Shown: positions 33,082-41,547 of the stretch, piece by piece
Position numbering within the stretch: position 1 is the first letter of the stretch
Layout of the letters: each line of letters starts with the position of its first letter
Translations under genes and position numbers: made by a program
The notes under the pieces: generated by a model
The model's input: the letters and a program-made list of their open reading frames with translations, nothing else
The model's database searches: none
Told to the model about the DNA's origin: nothing
Assembly (NCBI GenBank): GCA_023410055.1
Contig: JAEYQK010000008.1
Span: forward strand, 1 to 59,118
Reading direction: 5' to 3'
Length of the DNA stretch: 59,118 nucleotides
Origin: Acidobacteriota bacterium
GTDB taxonomy: Bacteria > Acidobacteriota > Terriglobia > Terriglobales > Acidobacteriaceae

Positions 33082-35373
33082 CTAGGGGTTCGGCACCACA
33101 GCAGTTGCGGAGCTCGAGTTGGCGCTCTCCATTCCGCTGCTGTTCACCGCTGTCACCACATAGTAGTAAGTCGTGCCTGAAGTCACGGATGAGTCCGTAT
33201 AGCTCGTTCCAGTAACTTTGGTCGCGGTCAACTTGGTGTAAGGTCCGCCCGCTTGCGTACCCCGATAAACGTTGTAACCTGCCACACCGCTCGAAACGCT
33301 CGCGGTCCACTTGACGGTCACGGAGTGGGCCACCGGCGTAACCGCCGTACCCGTACCGCTCAACGACACGCTTACTGCGTTCGAGGCGTTGCTCACCAGC
33401 GCAAGAGTCCCAGCCACGCTGCCCGCAGCTGTTGGCGCGTACTTCACCGTCATGGATACGCTTTGCCCTGCCGCGATCGTCGCCGGCAGCGTAAGTCCAC
33501 TAACGCTAAGGCCTGCCCCGCTGACATTCGCCTGGGACACGGTCACTGCAGCACCCCCGGCAGTCAGCGTAACGGTCTTTGACAAGCTGCTGCCTACCGT
33601 CACCGAACCAAAACTAAGGGAAGTCGGACTGACCGACAGTGTCCCTGCAACTGCACTTCCGGTTCCGCTCAGTGCAACAGTGCTAGTTGACGTCGAGGCA
33701 TTGCTTACAAGCGACAGTGCGCCGCTCACGGACCCCGCCGCCGTGGGAGCGAACCTCACCGACATCGCAACACTCTGCCCCGCGGCGATCGTCACCGGCA
33801 GCGTCAGACCGCTCACGCTGAACCCTGCGCCGCTGACGTTCGCCTGAGAAACCGTCACCGCCGAACTACCCGCCGTGAGCGTCACACTTTTCGAAGCGCT
33901 GCTTCCTACATTCACCGAACCGAAACTCAGTGCCGTCGGACTGACCGCAAGCGTTCCTGCCGTAGGAGCCGAAACGGTAATGTTCTCCGACGCCTTGTAC
34001 ACCTTGCCTGTGTTGTCCCACGCCTGCACGACAACGTAGTGCGCTCCATTGCCCATGCTCAACGAGGTATTCACGGTTGCACCGCTCACCGAATAAGCGC
34101 TCACGTTATCCACGTACACCCGCATCGCTGTAATCGTGCTTCCGGAATCCGCTGTCGCCGTCGCGCGCATCTGCACCGGCGAAGACACCGTCGAACCGTT
34201 CACTGGCGATTGGATCGTCACGCTTCCGACCGTCGCCGTGCCCACCGTGATGCTCTCGCTCTTGGTGTAGGACTTCCCCGTCGAATCCCAGGCAACGATC
34301 GTCACATTGTGCGCACCCGCCGCGAGCGTCAAAGACGTGTTGAGTTTCGACGCACCGACGGTATACATGTTCTGGTTATCAACATAGATTCGCATCGCCG
34401 TGATCGGATTAGTCGTGCCACTGGTCGCTGAAGCAACGAAGTTCACCGGCGACGACACGGTCGCACCCGCGGCTGGAGAACTGATCGTCACGCCGGGCTG
34501 CGTCGAGGTCGAGCTGCCAAAGAACTCACCCATGGTCGACGCTGTGGCCGAGGCTCCCGGGAAGGTAGTGACACCTAACGCCTTCAACACTGTCTTCAAT
34601 AGACTCTGGTGCTGATACACCGTTGTCGACTTGTAGCCCGGCTTCACCATTGGGCCAATTACCAACGTGGCAACACGGCCCCCGCCGTTCGTAGTGTCCG
34701 TGCTGGCCGCCTCATCGAACGTGATGATCAGCAATCCATCCTGCTGAAATGCTGCGTTAGCAAGCAACGGCTCTATGTTCTGTTTCAGCCAGGCGTCTGC
34801 CTGTTGCAGTGTGCCTTTATTCCCGTCGTTGTAGACGTTCGGCACCACATAACTGAAGTTCGGAAGTTGTCCATTTGCTAGATCCGTCGCGAACTGCGAG
34901 AACGGCACCAGGTTCATCTTCTGAACGCTGCTGTTCTGAACATCGGTGAAATATGCAAACGGGTTCCGCTCGGACAGGTAGGCTCCCGTGTCTCCGCCCG
35001 TATACCCTACGCTGGGCAAGCCCTCTGCATACGACTTCCACGTCTTGCCAGCAACCATCAGTTGCCGGGCGATGTTGTCTACCGACACCGGGTAACTCGA
35101 TGGCGTGTATCCATCCCATCGCGTCAGGACCTGCCCCGTCGTCATCTCAAACGAGTTGCCGATCGTCGAATGCGTGTTAGCGTAGTACTGGGTCGCTAGA
35201 CCGTACTTATTTGCCAGAGAGTTCAGGTATGGCATGGCGCTGCTGCCGATTACGCTGGAGTAGCTCTGATTCTCTTCGACCACCAGCACCACATGATTAC
35301 TCGCGGGCACCTGCGCGGCCGCCATCGCGGCACACAAGAGCCCAAATACTATGAATGCCCAGAACTTCTTCAA
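33082..35373 (-). CDS. Secreted phosphoesterase (phospholipase C/acid phosphatase-like) with Ig-like, choice-of-anchor D and Fn3 modules
   Basis: 763 residues from a TTG at 35373, supported by GGGAGG 8 nt upstream and by the signal peptide that begins there (MKKFWAFIVFGLLCAAMAAA, cleavage after AQ). Residues about 25-275 form a phosphoesterase domain (PF04185-like): HVVLVVEENQSYSSVIG with the metal-binding EEN, STIGNSFEMTTGQ with the nucleophile region, LIITFDEA and HQSLLKTV. Then come two Ig-like modules (SPAAGATVSSPVNF and SPVNGSTVSSPVQM), two choice-of-anchor D modules (LSFGSVNVGSSASKSVTL and LSFGSVTVGSSLSKTVTL, nearly identical) and a C-terminal Fn3. It probably hydrolyses phosphate esters outside the cell. 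No secretion-system sorting tail was recognised. Confidence 0.86.
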   Translation of the reverse strand: MKKFWAFIVFGLLCAAMAAAQVPASNHVVLVVEENQSYSSVIGSSAMPYLNSLANKYGLATQYYANTHSTIGNSFEMTTGQVLTRWDGYTPSSYPVSVDNIARQLMVAGKTWKSYAEGLPSVGYTGGDTGAYLSERNPFAYFTDVQNSSVQKMNLVPFSQFATDLANGQLPNFSYVVPNVYNDGNKGTLQQADAWLKQNIEPLLANAAFQQDGLLIITFDEAASTDTTNGGGRVATLVIGPMVKPGYKSTTVYQHQSLLKTVLKALGVTTFPGASATASTMGEFFGSSTSTQPGVTISSPAAGATVSSPVNFVASATSGTTNPITAMRIYVDNQNMYTVGASKLNTSLTLAAGAHNVTIVAWDSTGKSYTKSESITVGTATVGSVTIQSPVNGSTVSSPVQMRATATADSGSTITAMRVYVDNVSAYSVSGATVNTSLSMGNGAHYVVVQAWDNTGKVYKASENITVSAPTAGTLAVSPTALSFGSVNVGSSASKSVTLTAGSSAVTVSQANVSGAGFSVSGLTLPVTIAAGQSVAMSVRFAPTAAGSVSGALSLVSNASTSTSTVALSGTGSAVAGTLSVSPTSLSFGSVTVGSSLSKTVTLTAGGAAVTVSQANVSGAGLSVSGLTLPATIAAGQSVSMTVKYAPTAAGSVAGTLALVSNASNAVSVSLSGTGTAVTPVAHSVTVKWTASVSSGVAGYNVYRGTQAGGPYTKLTATKVTGTSYTDSSVTSGTTYYYVVTAVNSSGMESANSSSATAVVPNP

Positions 35374-35375
35374 AA

Positions 35376-35425
35376 CAGTCGCCTCCCGATTTCAACTCAG
35401 GTGAGAGTAGGCGACTGCCTACTCT
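35376..35425 (-). promoter_or_regulatory. Two mutually exclusive hairpins at the phosphoesterase ribosome site
   Basis: In the minus-strand transcript, AGAGTAGGC (35425-35417) pairs with GCCTACTCT (35412-35404) around a 4-nt loop, a perfect 9-bp stem. The overlapping segment CAGTCGCCT (35417-35409) is instead fully complementary to AGGCGACTG (35384-35376), which contains the 3' half of the SD GGGAGG (35387-35382). Only one pairing can form at a time. The second would mask the ribosome site, so a translational switch is plausible, though a protein-binding palindrome is an alternative. Confidence 0.55.
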
Positions 35426-35438
35426 AGCGGAATTCGGG

Positions 35439-35478
35439 TTTGCCACTAGTAGGAATACGTTTTTGCCCTTAGTAGAAC
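35439..35478 (-). promoter_or_regulatory. Direct repeat TTTGCC..TAGTAG, possible activator site
   Basis: Two 17-bp boxes, TTTGCCACTAGTAGGAA (35439-35455) and TTTGCCCTTAGTAGAAC (35462-35478), share 13 of 17 bases and start 23 bp apart, about two helical turns. They lie just upstream of the phosphoesterase leader in the divergent intergenic region and may bind a dimeric regulator. Confidence 0.4.
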
Positions 35479-35719
35479 TCGGATGGATGTCGGCCCCACA
35501 ACCAGAAGCATACTAACCCGCCCTCCCGGGTAGCCGTCAAATTCCACTGCGCGCGGCCACCAAGCTTTTCGCGATCACGATCACCGTGGTCGCACGAGAC
35601 TCTTCTTTATTACTTGGTCTATAGGGAAGCGGCCTTGCAGCTATTCAGCGACAGAAGGTAATGAAACTGACGATCCTGGATTGACACTTCGCCGCTACAC
35701 TCAGACCGACATGGACGAG

Positions 35720-35747
35720 TTGCTTGCGGCCCAGGCGATGGTACAAT
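35720..35747 (+). promoter_or_regulatory. Candidate promoter of rmlA
   Basis: TTGCTT (35720-35725), 16-nt spacer, TACAAT (35742-35747), 68 bp before the rmlA start. The -10 matches 5 of 6 consensus bases, the -35 only 3 of 6. The remainder of the 442-bp divergent region (35374-35815) shows no better candidate for this direction. Confidence 0.3.
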
Positions 35748-35815
35748 CGGCACCAGATGTCCGGCGTAGTGCGTTTATATCGTTGTCAAACAAATTTCGC
35801 CAAACAAGAGGCTAC

Positions 35816-36691
35816 ATGCGGGGCATAATTCTGGCAGGCGGCTCCGGCACACGTCTTTACCCGGTTACACAGGCGATTTCCAAACAGCTGTTACCGGTAT
35901 ACGACAAGCCGATGATTTACTATCCACTCAGCCTTCTTATGTTGGCTGGTATTCGAGATATTCTGGTCATCTCCACTCCGCAAGACACGCCACTATTTCA
36001 GCGACTGCTTCAGAATGGTCACCAGTGGGGTATTGACATCAGCTACGCCGTCCAGCCCTCGCCTGACGGTCTCGCACAGGCGTTCATCATCGGCGAGCAG
36101 TTCGTTGCCGGCCAACCATGCGCATTGGTACTTGGCGACAACATCTTTTACGGCCATGATCTGTGGAAGAAGCTACAGCAAGCCGCTGCCCGAACTTCTG
36201 GTGCGACGATATTTGCTTATGCCGTGCGTGATCCGGAGCGCTACGGCATCGTGGAAATCGACGATCAAGGCAGACCCGTAAGTCTGGAAGAAAAACCAAA
36301 GCACCCCAAATCTCGTTATGCGGTCACGGGTTTGTACTTCTATGACGAGCAGGTGGTAGAGGTTGCGAAATCAATCAAGCCATCGTGGCGTGGAGAATTG
36401 GAAATTACCGACGTAAATCGCTGCTACCTCAAACGGCAGCAACTAAACGTGGAGTTCATGGGACGCGGTTATGCCTGGCTTGACACGGGAACCCACGAAT
36501 CACTGATCGATGCGGCCGAGTTCATCCGGGTCATCGAGGACCGGCAAGGCATGAAGATCGCGTGTCCTGAAGAAGTTGCGTACCGCGCGGGTTTCATCGG
36601 AGCAGCTGAGCTTGAAAAGCTGGCGGCATCCATGCACAACAGTAGCTACGGTTCGTACTTAGCGCAGGTTCTGAATAGTCCGGTTTTGTAA
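35816..36691 (+). CDS. rmlA: Glucose-1-phosphate thymidylyltransferase
   Basis: 291 residues from the ATG at 35816 (AGAGG 4 nt upstream), the usual RmlA length; an upstream open stretch of 45 codons has no homology to the family. GIILAGGSGTRLYPVT is the nucleotide-binding loop, VYDKPMIYYPLS the following signature, and VLGDNIFYG carries the metal-binding Asp. It makes dTDP-glucose from glucose-1-phosphate and dTTP, the first step to dTDP-L-rhamnose. It heads a plus-strand rmlABCD cluster, separated from rmlB by 138 bp in which I see nothing notable. Confidence 0.95.
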   Translation: MRGIILAGGSGTRLYPVTQAISKQLLPVYDKPMIYYPLSLLMLAGIRDILVISTPQDTPLFQRLLQNGHQWGIDISYAVQPSPDGLAQAFIIGEQFVAGQPCALVLGDNIFYGHDLWKKLQQAAARTSGATIFAYAVRDPERYGIVEIDDQGRPVSLEEKPKHPKSRYAVTGLYFYDEQVVEVAKSIKPSWRGELEITDVNRCYLKRQQLNVEFMGRGYAWLDTGTHESLIDAAEFIRVIEDRQGMKIACPEEVAYRAGFIGAAELEKLAASMHNSSYGSYLAQVLNSPVL

Positions 36692-36829
36692 ACCCGGTAA
36701 GAACCGACTCACGACCAATCGCGATCCTGACGTTCTGCTCAGATGACTGAAATGAGACCAAGAACAAGGCATGCGGTTGCTCTGGTCCTCGACGAAGGCG
36801 AGTAGTGATTACTCATATGGAGAACTCGT

Positions 36830-37900
36830 TTGAATTCACCGATTCTTGTAACAGGTGGTGCCGGGTTTATTGGCTCTAGCTTCGTTTTGGATTGGCTCAA
36901 TAAAGAGCATTCTCCGATTGTGGTCCTTGACAATCTGACCTATGCGGGGAACCTGGAGAATCTAGCTTCGGTGGTCGCCGATAGATCATTTCGATTTGTC
37001 CGCGGCGACATTGGCGATGCGGAAACCTTGAAGAAGGTACTGCAGGAACACCAACCGCGCGCAATCGTTCACTTTGCTGCCGAAAGCCACGTCGATCGCT
37101 CAATTCTGGGGCCCGCCGAATTCATTCGCACGAACATCGGAGGAACTTTCCAGCTATTGCAGGCAGCGCGTGAGTACTGGGCTTCGCTGTCAGATGCTGA
37201 TAAGCATGCCTTCCGCTTCCTCCACATCTCAACCGATGAGGTATACGGTTCGCTAGGTCCCACCGACCCGGCGTTTACGGAAGCTACTCCCTACGCTCCC
37301 AACAGCCCCTACTCTGCTTCGAAAGCTGCATCCGATCACCTTGTTCGTGCCTATTTCCATACATATGGGTTTCCGGTCCTTACGACGAACTGCTCGAACA
37401 ACTACGGCCCACGGCAGTTTCCTGAAAAACTGATTCCGCTGATGATCCTGAACGGTCTAAAAGGACTGCCTCTCCCGGTATACGGCGATGGGATGAATGT
37501 TCGCGATTGGCTCTACGTTTCGGACCACTGTACCGCGATCCGGACCGTCCTCCGCTCCGGAGTTGTGGGACAGACCTATAACATCGGTGGCCAGCAGGAG
37601 ATGTCGAATCTCGACGTCGTACGGCAGGTCTGCGCGATTCTCGATGAGCTTCGCCCAAAGCCGACGCCCCATTCCACCCTGATCACCTTGGTTAAAGATC
37701 GTCCTGGACATGACCGTAGATACGCCATCGACATTACAAAGATCAGCAGCGAACTGGGCTGGCAGCCACAAGAGACTTTTTCCTCTGGTTTACGAAAAAC
37801 GGTGCAGTGGTATCTCGAAAACCTGGAATGGGTCGAGCATGTCACGAGTGGCTCGTATCGGGATTGGATCAAAGTACAGTACGCTGGGCGTTCCTCTTAG
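36830..37900 (+). CDS. rmlB: dTDP-glucose 4,6-dehydratase
   Basis: 356 residues starting at a TTG (36830) with GGAG 7 nt upstream; the nearby ATG at 36817 is out of frame. ILVTGGAGFIGSSFVLD binds NAD, HISTDEVYGSLG holds the catalytic Thr-Asp-Glu, and YSASKAASDH the YxxxK pair. It converts dTDP-glucose to dTDP-4-keto-6-deoxyglucose, the branch point used by RmlC/D and perhaps by the RmlC-like/SDR pair at 50566-52100. Confidence 0.95.
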   Translation: MNSPILVTGGAGFIGSSFVLDWLNKEHSPIVVLDNLTYAGNLENLASVVADRSFRFVRGDIGDAETLKKVLQEHQPRAIVHFAAESHVDRSILGPAEFIRTNIGGTFQLLQAAREYWASLSDADKHAFRFLHISTDEVYGSLGPTDPAFTEATPYAPNSPYSASKAASDHLVRAYFHTYGFPVLTTNCSNNYGPRQFPEKLIPLMILNGLKGLPLPVYGDGMNVRDWLYVSDHCTAIRTVLRSGVVGQTYNIGGQQEMSNLDVVRQVCAILDELRPKPTPHSTLITLVKDRPGHDRRYAIDITKISSELGWQPQETFSSGLRKTVQWYLENLEWVEHVTSGSYRDWIKVQYAGRSS

Positions 37901-37920
37901 CATTGAGTGAGACAGACACG

Positions 37921-38463
37921 ATGAAGGTACGAGCCACTGCTATACCAGGCGTTCTCATAGTAGAGCCACGCGTCTTTTGCGACGAGCGAGGCTTTTTCAT
38001 GGAAAGCTTCAATCAAAGGAAGATGAAGGAAATCGGCATAGATCATGAATTCGTCCAGGACAATCATTCTCATTCGGTGCGCAACGTCCTGCGCGGATTG
38101 CACTACCAGATTCGACAGCCGCAAGGCAAGCTCGTTCGCGTTGTATCCGGCGCGGTGTTCGATGTAGCAGTAGACGTCCGGAGAAGTTCATCTACGTTTG
38201 GTAAGTGGGTGGGCGTCGAACTTTCATCGGAGAATCACCGAATGTTCTGGTTGCCCCCCGGCATGGCTCACGGCTTCGTCGTGACATCTGCGTCTGCGGA
38301 TTTCCTGTATAAGACGACGGAATACTACGCACCGGAGTCGGAACGCACGATCTTGTGGAATTCCCCCGAGCTAGGTATCGAATGGCCGATCACGGGAGAG
38401 CCGATTGTGTCTGCAAAGGATGCTGCAGGCATTCCATTTCGAGAAGCCGAAGTGTACGCGTAA
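37921..38463 (+). CDS. rmlC: dTDP-4-dehydrorhamnose 3,5-epimerase
   Basis: 180 residues from the ATG at 37921, the standard family length; the open frame runs 38 codons further upstream into rmlB. The cupin core has VLRGLHYQ with the catalytic His, QGKLVRVVSG with the conserved Lys, and TTEYYAPESERTILWNSP with the Tyr/Asp region. It epimerises C3 and C5 of the 4-keto sugar. It lies 20 nt after rmlB. Confidence 0.94.
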   Translation: MKVRATAIPGVLIVEPRVFCDERGFFMESFNQRKMKEIGIDHEFVQDNHSHSVRNVLRGLHYQIRQPQGKLVRVVSGAVFDVAVDVRRSSSTFGKWVGVELSSENHRMFWLPPGMAHGFVVTSASADFLYKTTEYYAPESERTILWNSPELGIEWPITGEPIVSAKDAAGIPFREAEVYA

Positions 38464-38497
38464 CCTGATCCTCGAATTCACAAAGAAAGAATCGCTT

Positions 38498-39412
38498 ATG
38501 AACAGCCCAAGGATATTGCTCTTTGGTCGTAACGGACAGATAGGCTGGCATCTCTGCCGTACCCTCGCCTCCCTGGGGGATGTGACTGCGGTCGACTATC
38601 CGGACGTTGATTTCAGCAGCGCCGACTCGATCCGTATCGCAATGCGTTCACTGAGACCGACCGTGGTAGTCAACGCAGCCGCCTACACGGCCGTTGATGA
38701 AGCCGAATCCCGTTCTGATTTAGCCATGGCGATAAATGGCATCGCGCCTGGAATCATCGCCGAGGAAGCGAAACGCCAATCGAGCATTGTGATCCACTAT
38801 TCGACCGATTACGTGTTCGATGGCACCAAGCCAGATCACTACGTCGAATCCGATCCACCCAATCCGCTCAGCGTGTATGGTCGGTCGAAATTGGCTGGTG
38901 ATCTCGCTATCCAAGCTGCGGGATGCGATCATCTCATTTTCCGCACAAGCTGGGTTTACGGTTCACGAGGTAAGAACTTCCTTTTGACCATGTTGCGCCT
39001 GGCGCAGCAGCGCCCTGAACTGCGGATCATCAACGACCAGATCGGCGCTCCGACGGCAAGCGATTTCATTGCGCAAGCTACTACGGCTGTGCTCGCGCAA
39101 ATTCTGTCTCCGGGTGCTTCGAAAAGAATCGAGGGATGCAGCGGAATCTACAACCTCACCAACTCCGGCGAGACTTCATGGTTTGGATTTGCTGAAGCCC
39201 TGTTGAATCTCGCCGGGGCGAAAATGGGGCTGAACGTCCCCAGGTTGCTGCCCATAACCACGAGCGAGTATCCTCTCCCCGCCAAACGGCCTTCCAACTC
39301 ACGTTTGAGCACGCGGAAAGTACAAGACACCTTTGGCATTCTGATCCCAACCTGGCAAGATTCGCTTTCGCATGTAATGGAGCGCGTTGTTGAACAAGGG
39401 TTGCCAGCTTAG
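38498..39412 (+). CDS. rmlD: dTDP-4-dehydrorhamnose reductase
   Basis: 304 residues from the ATG at 38498 (purine-rich AAAGAAAGA upstream). ILLFGRNGQIGW binds NADPH, VNAAAYTAVDEAE and STDYVFDG are family signatures, and VYGRSK is the YxxxK. It reduces the 4-keto group to give dTDP-L-rhamnose. As last gene of the cluster it is followed by a terminator-like structure. Confidence 0.94.
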   Translation: MNSPRILLFGRNGQIGWHLCRTLASLGDVTAVDYPDVDFSSADSIRIAMRSLRPTVVVNAAAYTAVDEAESRSDLAMAINGIAPGIIAEEAKRQSSIVIHYSTDYVFDGTKPDHYVESDPPNPLSVYGRSKLAGDLAIQAAGCDHLIFRTSWVYGSRGKNFLLTMLRLAQQRPELRIINDQIGAPTASDFIAQATTAVLAQILSPGASKRIEGCSGIYNLTNSGETSWFGFAEALLNLAGAKMGLNVPRLLPITTSEYPLPAKRPSNSRLSTRKVQDTFGILIPTWQDSLSHVMERVVEQGLPA

Positions 39413-39476
39413 TGCAGGATAGATGAACCCGCTGGAGTCGGGAACGGAGCGCGGGGCGCCTGCGGAAGAAAGATGC

Positions 39477-39535
39477 GGCCGGGGAACGCTACGCCTGAGC
39501 AGAGCGTTGCGGTTCAAGCCCGGCCTCTGAATTTT
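39477..39535 (+). terminator. Branched terminator-like structure after rmlD
   Basis: GGCCGGG (39477-39483) pairs with CCCGGCC (39519-39525), enclosing a second stem AACGCT (39485-39490) with AGCGTT (39503-39508). It is followed by TCTGAATTTT. It sits between two converging genes, 65 nt after the rmlD stop. Confidence 0.65.
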
Positions 39536-39555
39536 AGAACGTTGCCCCTGCCGCG

Positions 39556-41217
39556 TCAGGCGGAGGCACCTTCCCGCTTGGTGGAGCGCACTTCTTCCTT
39601 CAGCCTTTGAATGTGGCCCCGGCCCAGGGCCTTGACCTCGCAGCCGAGTTCGAAGTAGCGGCGGATATCGGCATCCTTCAGTATGCCGAAGCAATCTATC
39701 ACGGCGATTGGACCTCCGGCCCAGCTGACAACCTCGTCGGGCTTCAAGCCGAGATACGGTGCGTGCCTAACGGCGAGTACCAACGCCTCCACTCCTCGCG
39801 TAGCTGCCGGCAGGTCCTTCTGAACGTGAATCTTGCGAAGCTCATCCTGGCCACGGAAGAACCTGGCCCATGAATGTCCCGGAGCGGGATAGGTATCCTG
39901 ACTCTCCAGCTCGTACCAATGATCGACATAAGGATCATGGACACTGATTTCCGCTCCCATCTCGGTCAGCTTGCGTACGACCATCTCGCTTCCGCTGTAG
40001 CGCGTATCACCCACGTCCTCGCGATAGCTTGCACCCGCCACGAGAACGCGTGCGCCCGCAATGTAGCGTCCCATGTTGCGCAACGCGTCGCGCGTAAGCT
40101 CTGCCACATGGAGGCCACGGGTGTCGTTGATGTCGATTGCCGTGGTACTCATCTTGAAGATGTTGTCGCCATCTTCAAAGCCCAGGATGTGGCTGTAGGC
40201 CCAATATCCCAGGCCTCCGTCCTTAGGCAAGCAATAGCCGCCAATGCCCGGCCCCGGGAAGATCATGTTACTGTGCGTCGGCCGCATCTTGATCGCGTTA
40301 ACGACCTTGAGCAGATCTACGCCGTTACGCTCGGCGAAGATCGACCACTCGTTCAGAAAAGCCAATATCGTGGCACGATATGAGTTCTCGACGATCTTGG
40401 TAGTCTCGGATTCGATCGGCCGATCCATAACCGTGAGCGGGTATTTCTCGACGTTTAGCACTTCGCTGAGGAACTTGACCACGCGGTTACGCGCTTCGTT
40501 GCCACATCCCGAACACACGCGCCAGAAGTCTCGGATGCTGCTTACGTATTCCTTGCCGGGCATCACGCGCTCGAAGCTGTGGGACAGCAGTGGCTCACTT
40601 TGTATTCCGCGGGCGCGGAAGGCTTTCTTGAGGATCGGGAACGCCACAAACTCCGTAGTGCCCGGAGCAACGGTAGTCTCGATCAACACGAGGCAATGCG
40701 GCTGGATATTCTGGCCAACGGTCTTCAAAGTCGCTTCGAGCGCCGCCATTTCGGTCTCGCCCGTCTTCATCGTGCCCAGATGGTGCTTGGTGTAGTCGCA
40801 CTGCACGTCAATCACGACACAGTCAGCAAGAGACAGGCAGTCCGGGTTGTATGTAGCCGTGAGCGTCTTCTTCTCAAGAACGCAACGGGCGATCATCGGA
40901 TCTACCTCGGGATCCTCCGACTTCACAGGCGACTGACCGCGGTTCAAAAGGGGAGTCTTCCAGTAACTCCGGGTACTGGGTCGCTGGCATCCGATGACGA
41001 ACTTACTGGGGCGACCGCTCTTCTTGTCGACTGTGTCCGCCACAATGGCGGCCATGACGGCCCCGACAAAACCGAGGCCCATCACCACTACGACCTCCTG
41101 GCCCTGCTTACGCGCATCAGCAGCTAGCGCACGGAGGCGTTCAAATTCGAGTGCGTAATCAGCTTTTTCCGGCAAGGCGAACTTCTCGCCAGTCGGACTC
41201 ATCGAATATTCAGGCAA
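39556..41217 (-). CDS. UDP-N-acetyl-glucosamine/-mannosamine 6-dehydrogenase type nucleotide-sugar dehydrogenase (WbpA-like)
   Basis: 553 residues from a TTG at 41217, favoured by AAAGGA 6 nt upstream; an ATG at 41202 is the alternative. VVVMGLGFVGAVMAA is the NAD-binding loop and GPGIGGYCLPKDGG carries the catalytic Cys. IVENSYRATILAFLNE is the conserved helix of the central domain. The protein is some 110 residues longer than usual WbpA/UGD enzymes, with an N-terminal extension and an insert between the first two strands (QRPSTRSYWKTPLLNRG). It would oxidise C6 of a UDP-HexNAc to the uronic acid, the precursor required by the two WlbA/B/C-like sets at 22006-28569. It follows a small TonB_C gene by 20 nt. 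Confidence 0.85.
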   Translation of the reverse strand: MPEYSMSPTGEKFALPEKADYALEFERLRALAADARKQGQEVVVVMGLGFVGAVMAAIVADTVDKKSGRPSKFVIGCQRPSTRSYWKTPLLNRGQSPVKSEDPEVDPMIARCVLEKKTLTATYNPDCLSLADCVVIDVQCDYTKHHLGTMKTGETEMAALEATLKTVGQNIQPHCLVLIETTVAPGTTEFVAFPILKKAFRARGIQSEPLLSHSFERVMPGKEYVSSIRDFWRVCSGCGNEARNRVVKFLSEVLNVEKYPLTVMDRPIESETTKIVENSYRATILAFLNEWSIFAERNGVDLLKVVNAIKMRPTHSNMIFPGPGIGGYCLPKDGGLGYWAYSHILGFEDGDNIFKMSTTAIDINDTRGLHVAELTRDALRNMGRYIAGARVLVAGASYREDVGDTRYSGSEMVVRKLTEMGAEISVHDPYVDHWYELESQDTYPAPGHSWARFFRGQDELRKIHVQKDLPAATRGVEALVLAVRHAPYLGLKPDEVVSWAGGPIAVIDCFGILKDADIRRYFELGCEVKALGRGHIQRLKEEVRSTKREGASA

Positions 41218-41237
41218 TGGGTGTCCTTTCTTGCTAA

Positions 41238-41531
41238 CTAGAATTTCACAGAAACCATCTGTGTCGTCTCCTTCGAGCCCTTCTCGTACGTCCATTTCTT
41301 TACCGCAGAGATCGCCGATTCCGCGAGGAGCGGATGACCTCCAATGTACTCCACCCGCGTGACGTTACCGGCTGGAGCTATCCAAAGTTTCAGTTTGACG
41401 GTACCGTGCAGACTCAAGCGTTTGGCGATTTCGGGGTAGTCGGGCTCCGGCGAAGTGACGGCTTGCCGTTCTTCCTCGGCGTAGACAACGCCAGCTAACA
41501 GAACCAAGCTGAGAATCAGTCGTTTGATCAT
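41238..41531 (-). CDS. Small secreted TonB C-terminal domain protein
   Basis: 97 residues from the ATG at 41531 (GAGGA 7 nt upstream). A signal peptide of about 19 residues (MIKRLILSLVLLAGVVYA) is followed almost directly by a TonB_C domain: PDYPEIAKRLSLHGTVKLKL ... GNVTRVEYIGGHPLLAESA ... AVKKWTY. The membrane anchor and Pro-rich spanning region of a real TonB are missing, so the mature domain is probably free in the periplasm. It lies 16 nt downstream of a TonB-dependent receptor, suggesting that it acts on or competes at that receptor's TonB box. Confidence 0.83.
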   Translation of the reverse strand: MIKRLILSLVLLAGVVYAEEERQAVTSPEPDYPEIAKRLSLHGTVKLKLWIAPAGNVTRVEYIGGHPLLAESAISAVKKWTYEKGSKETTQMVSVKF

Positions 41532-41547
41532 CGTCTTTCCTCGCCGC

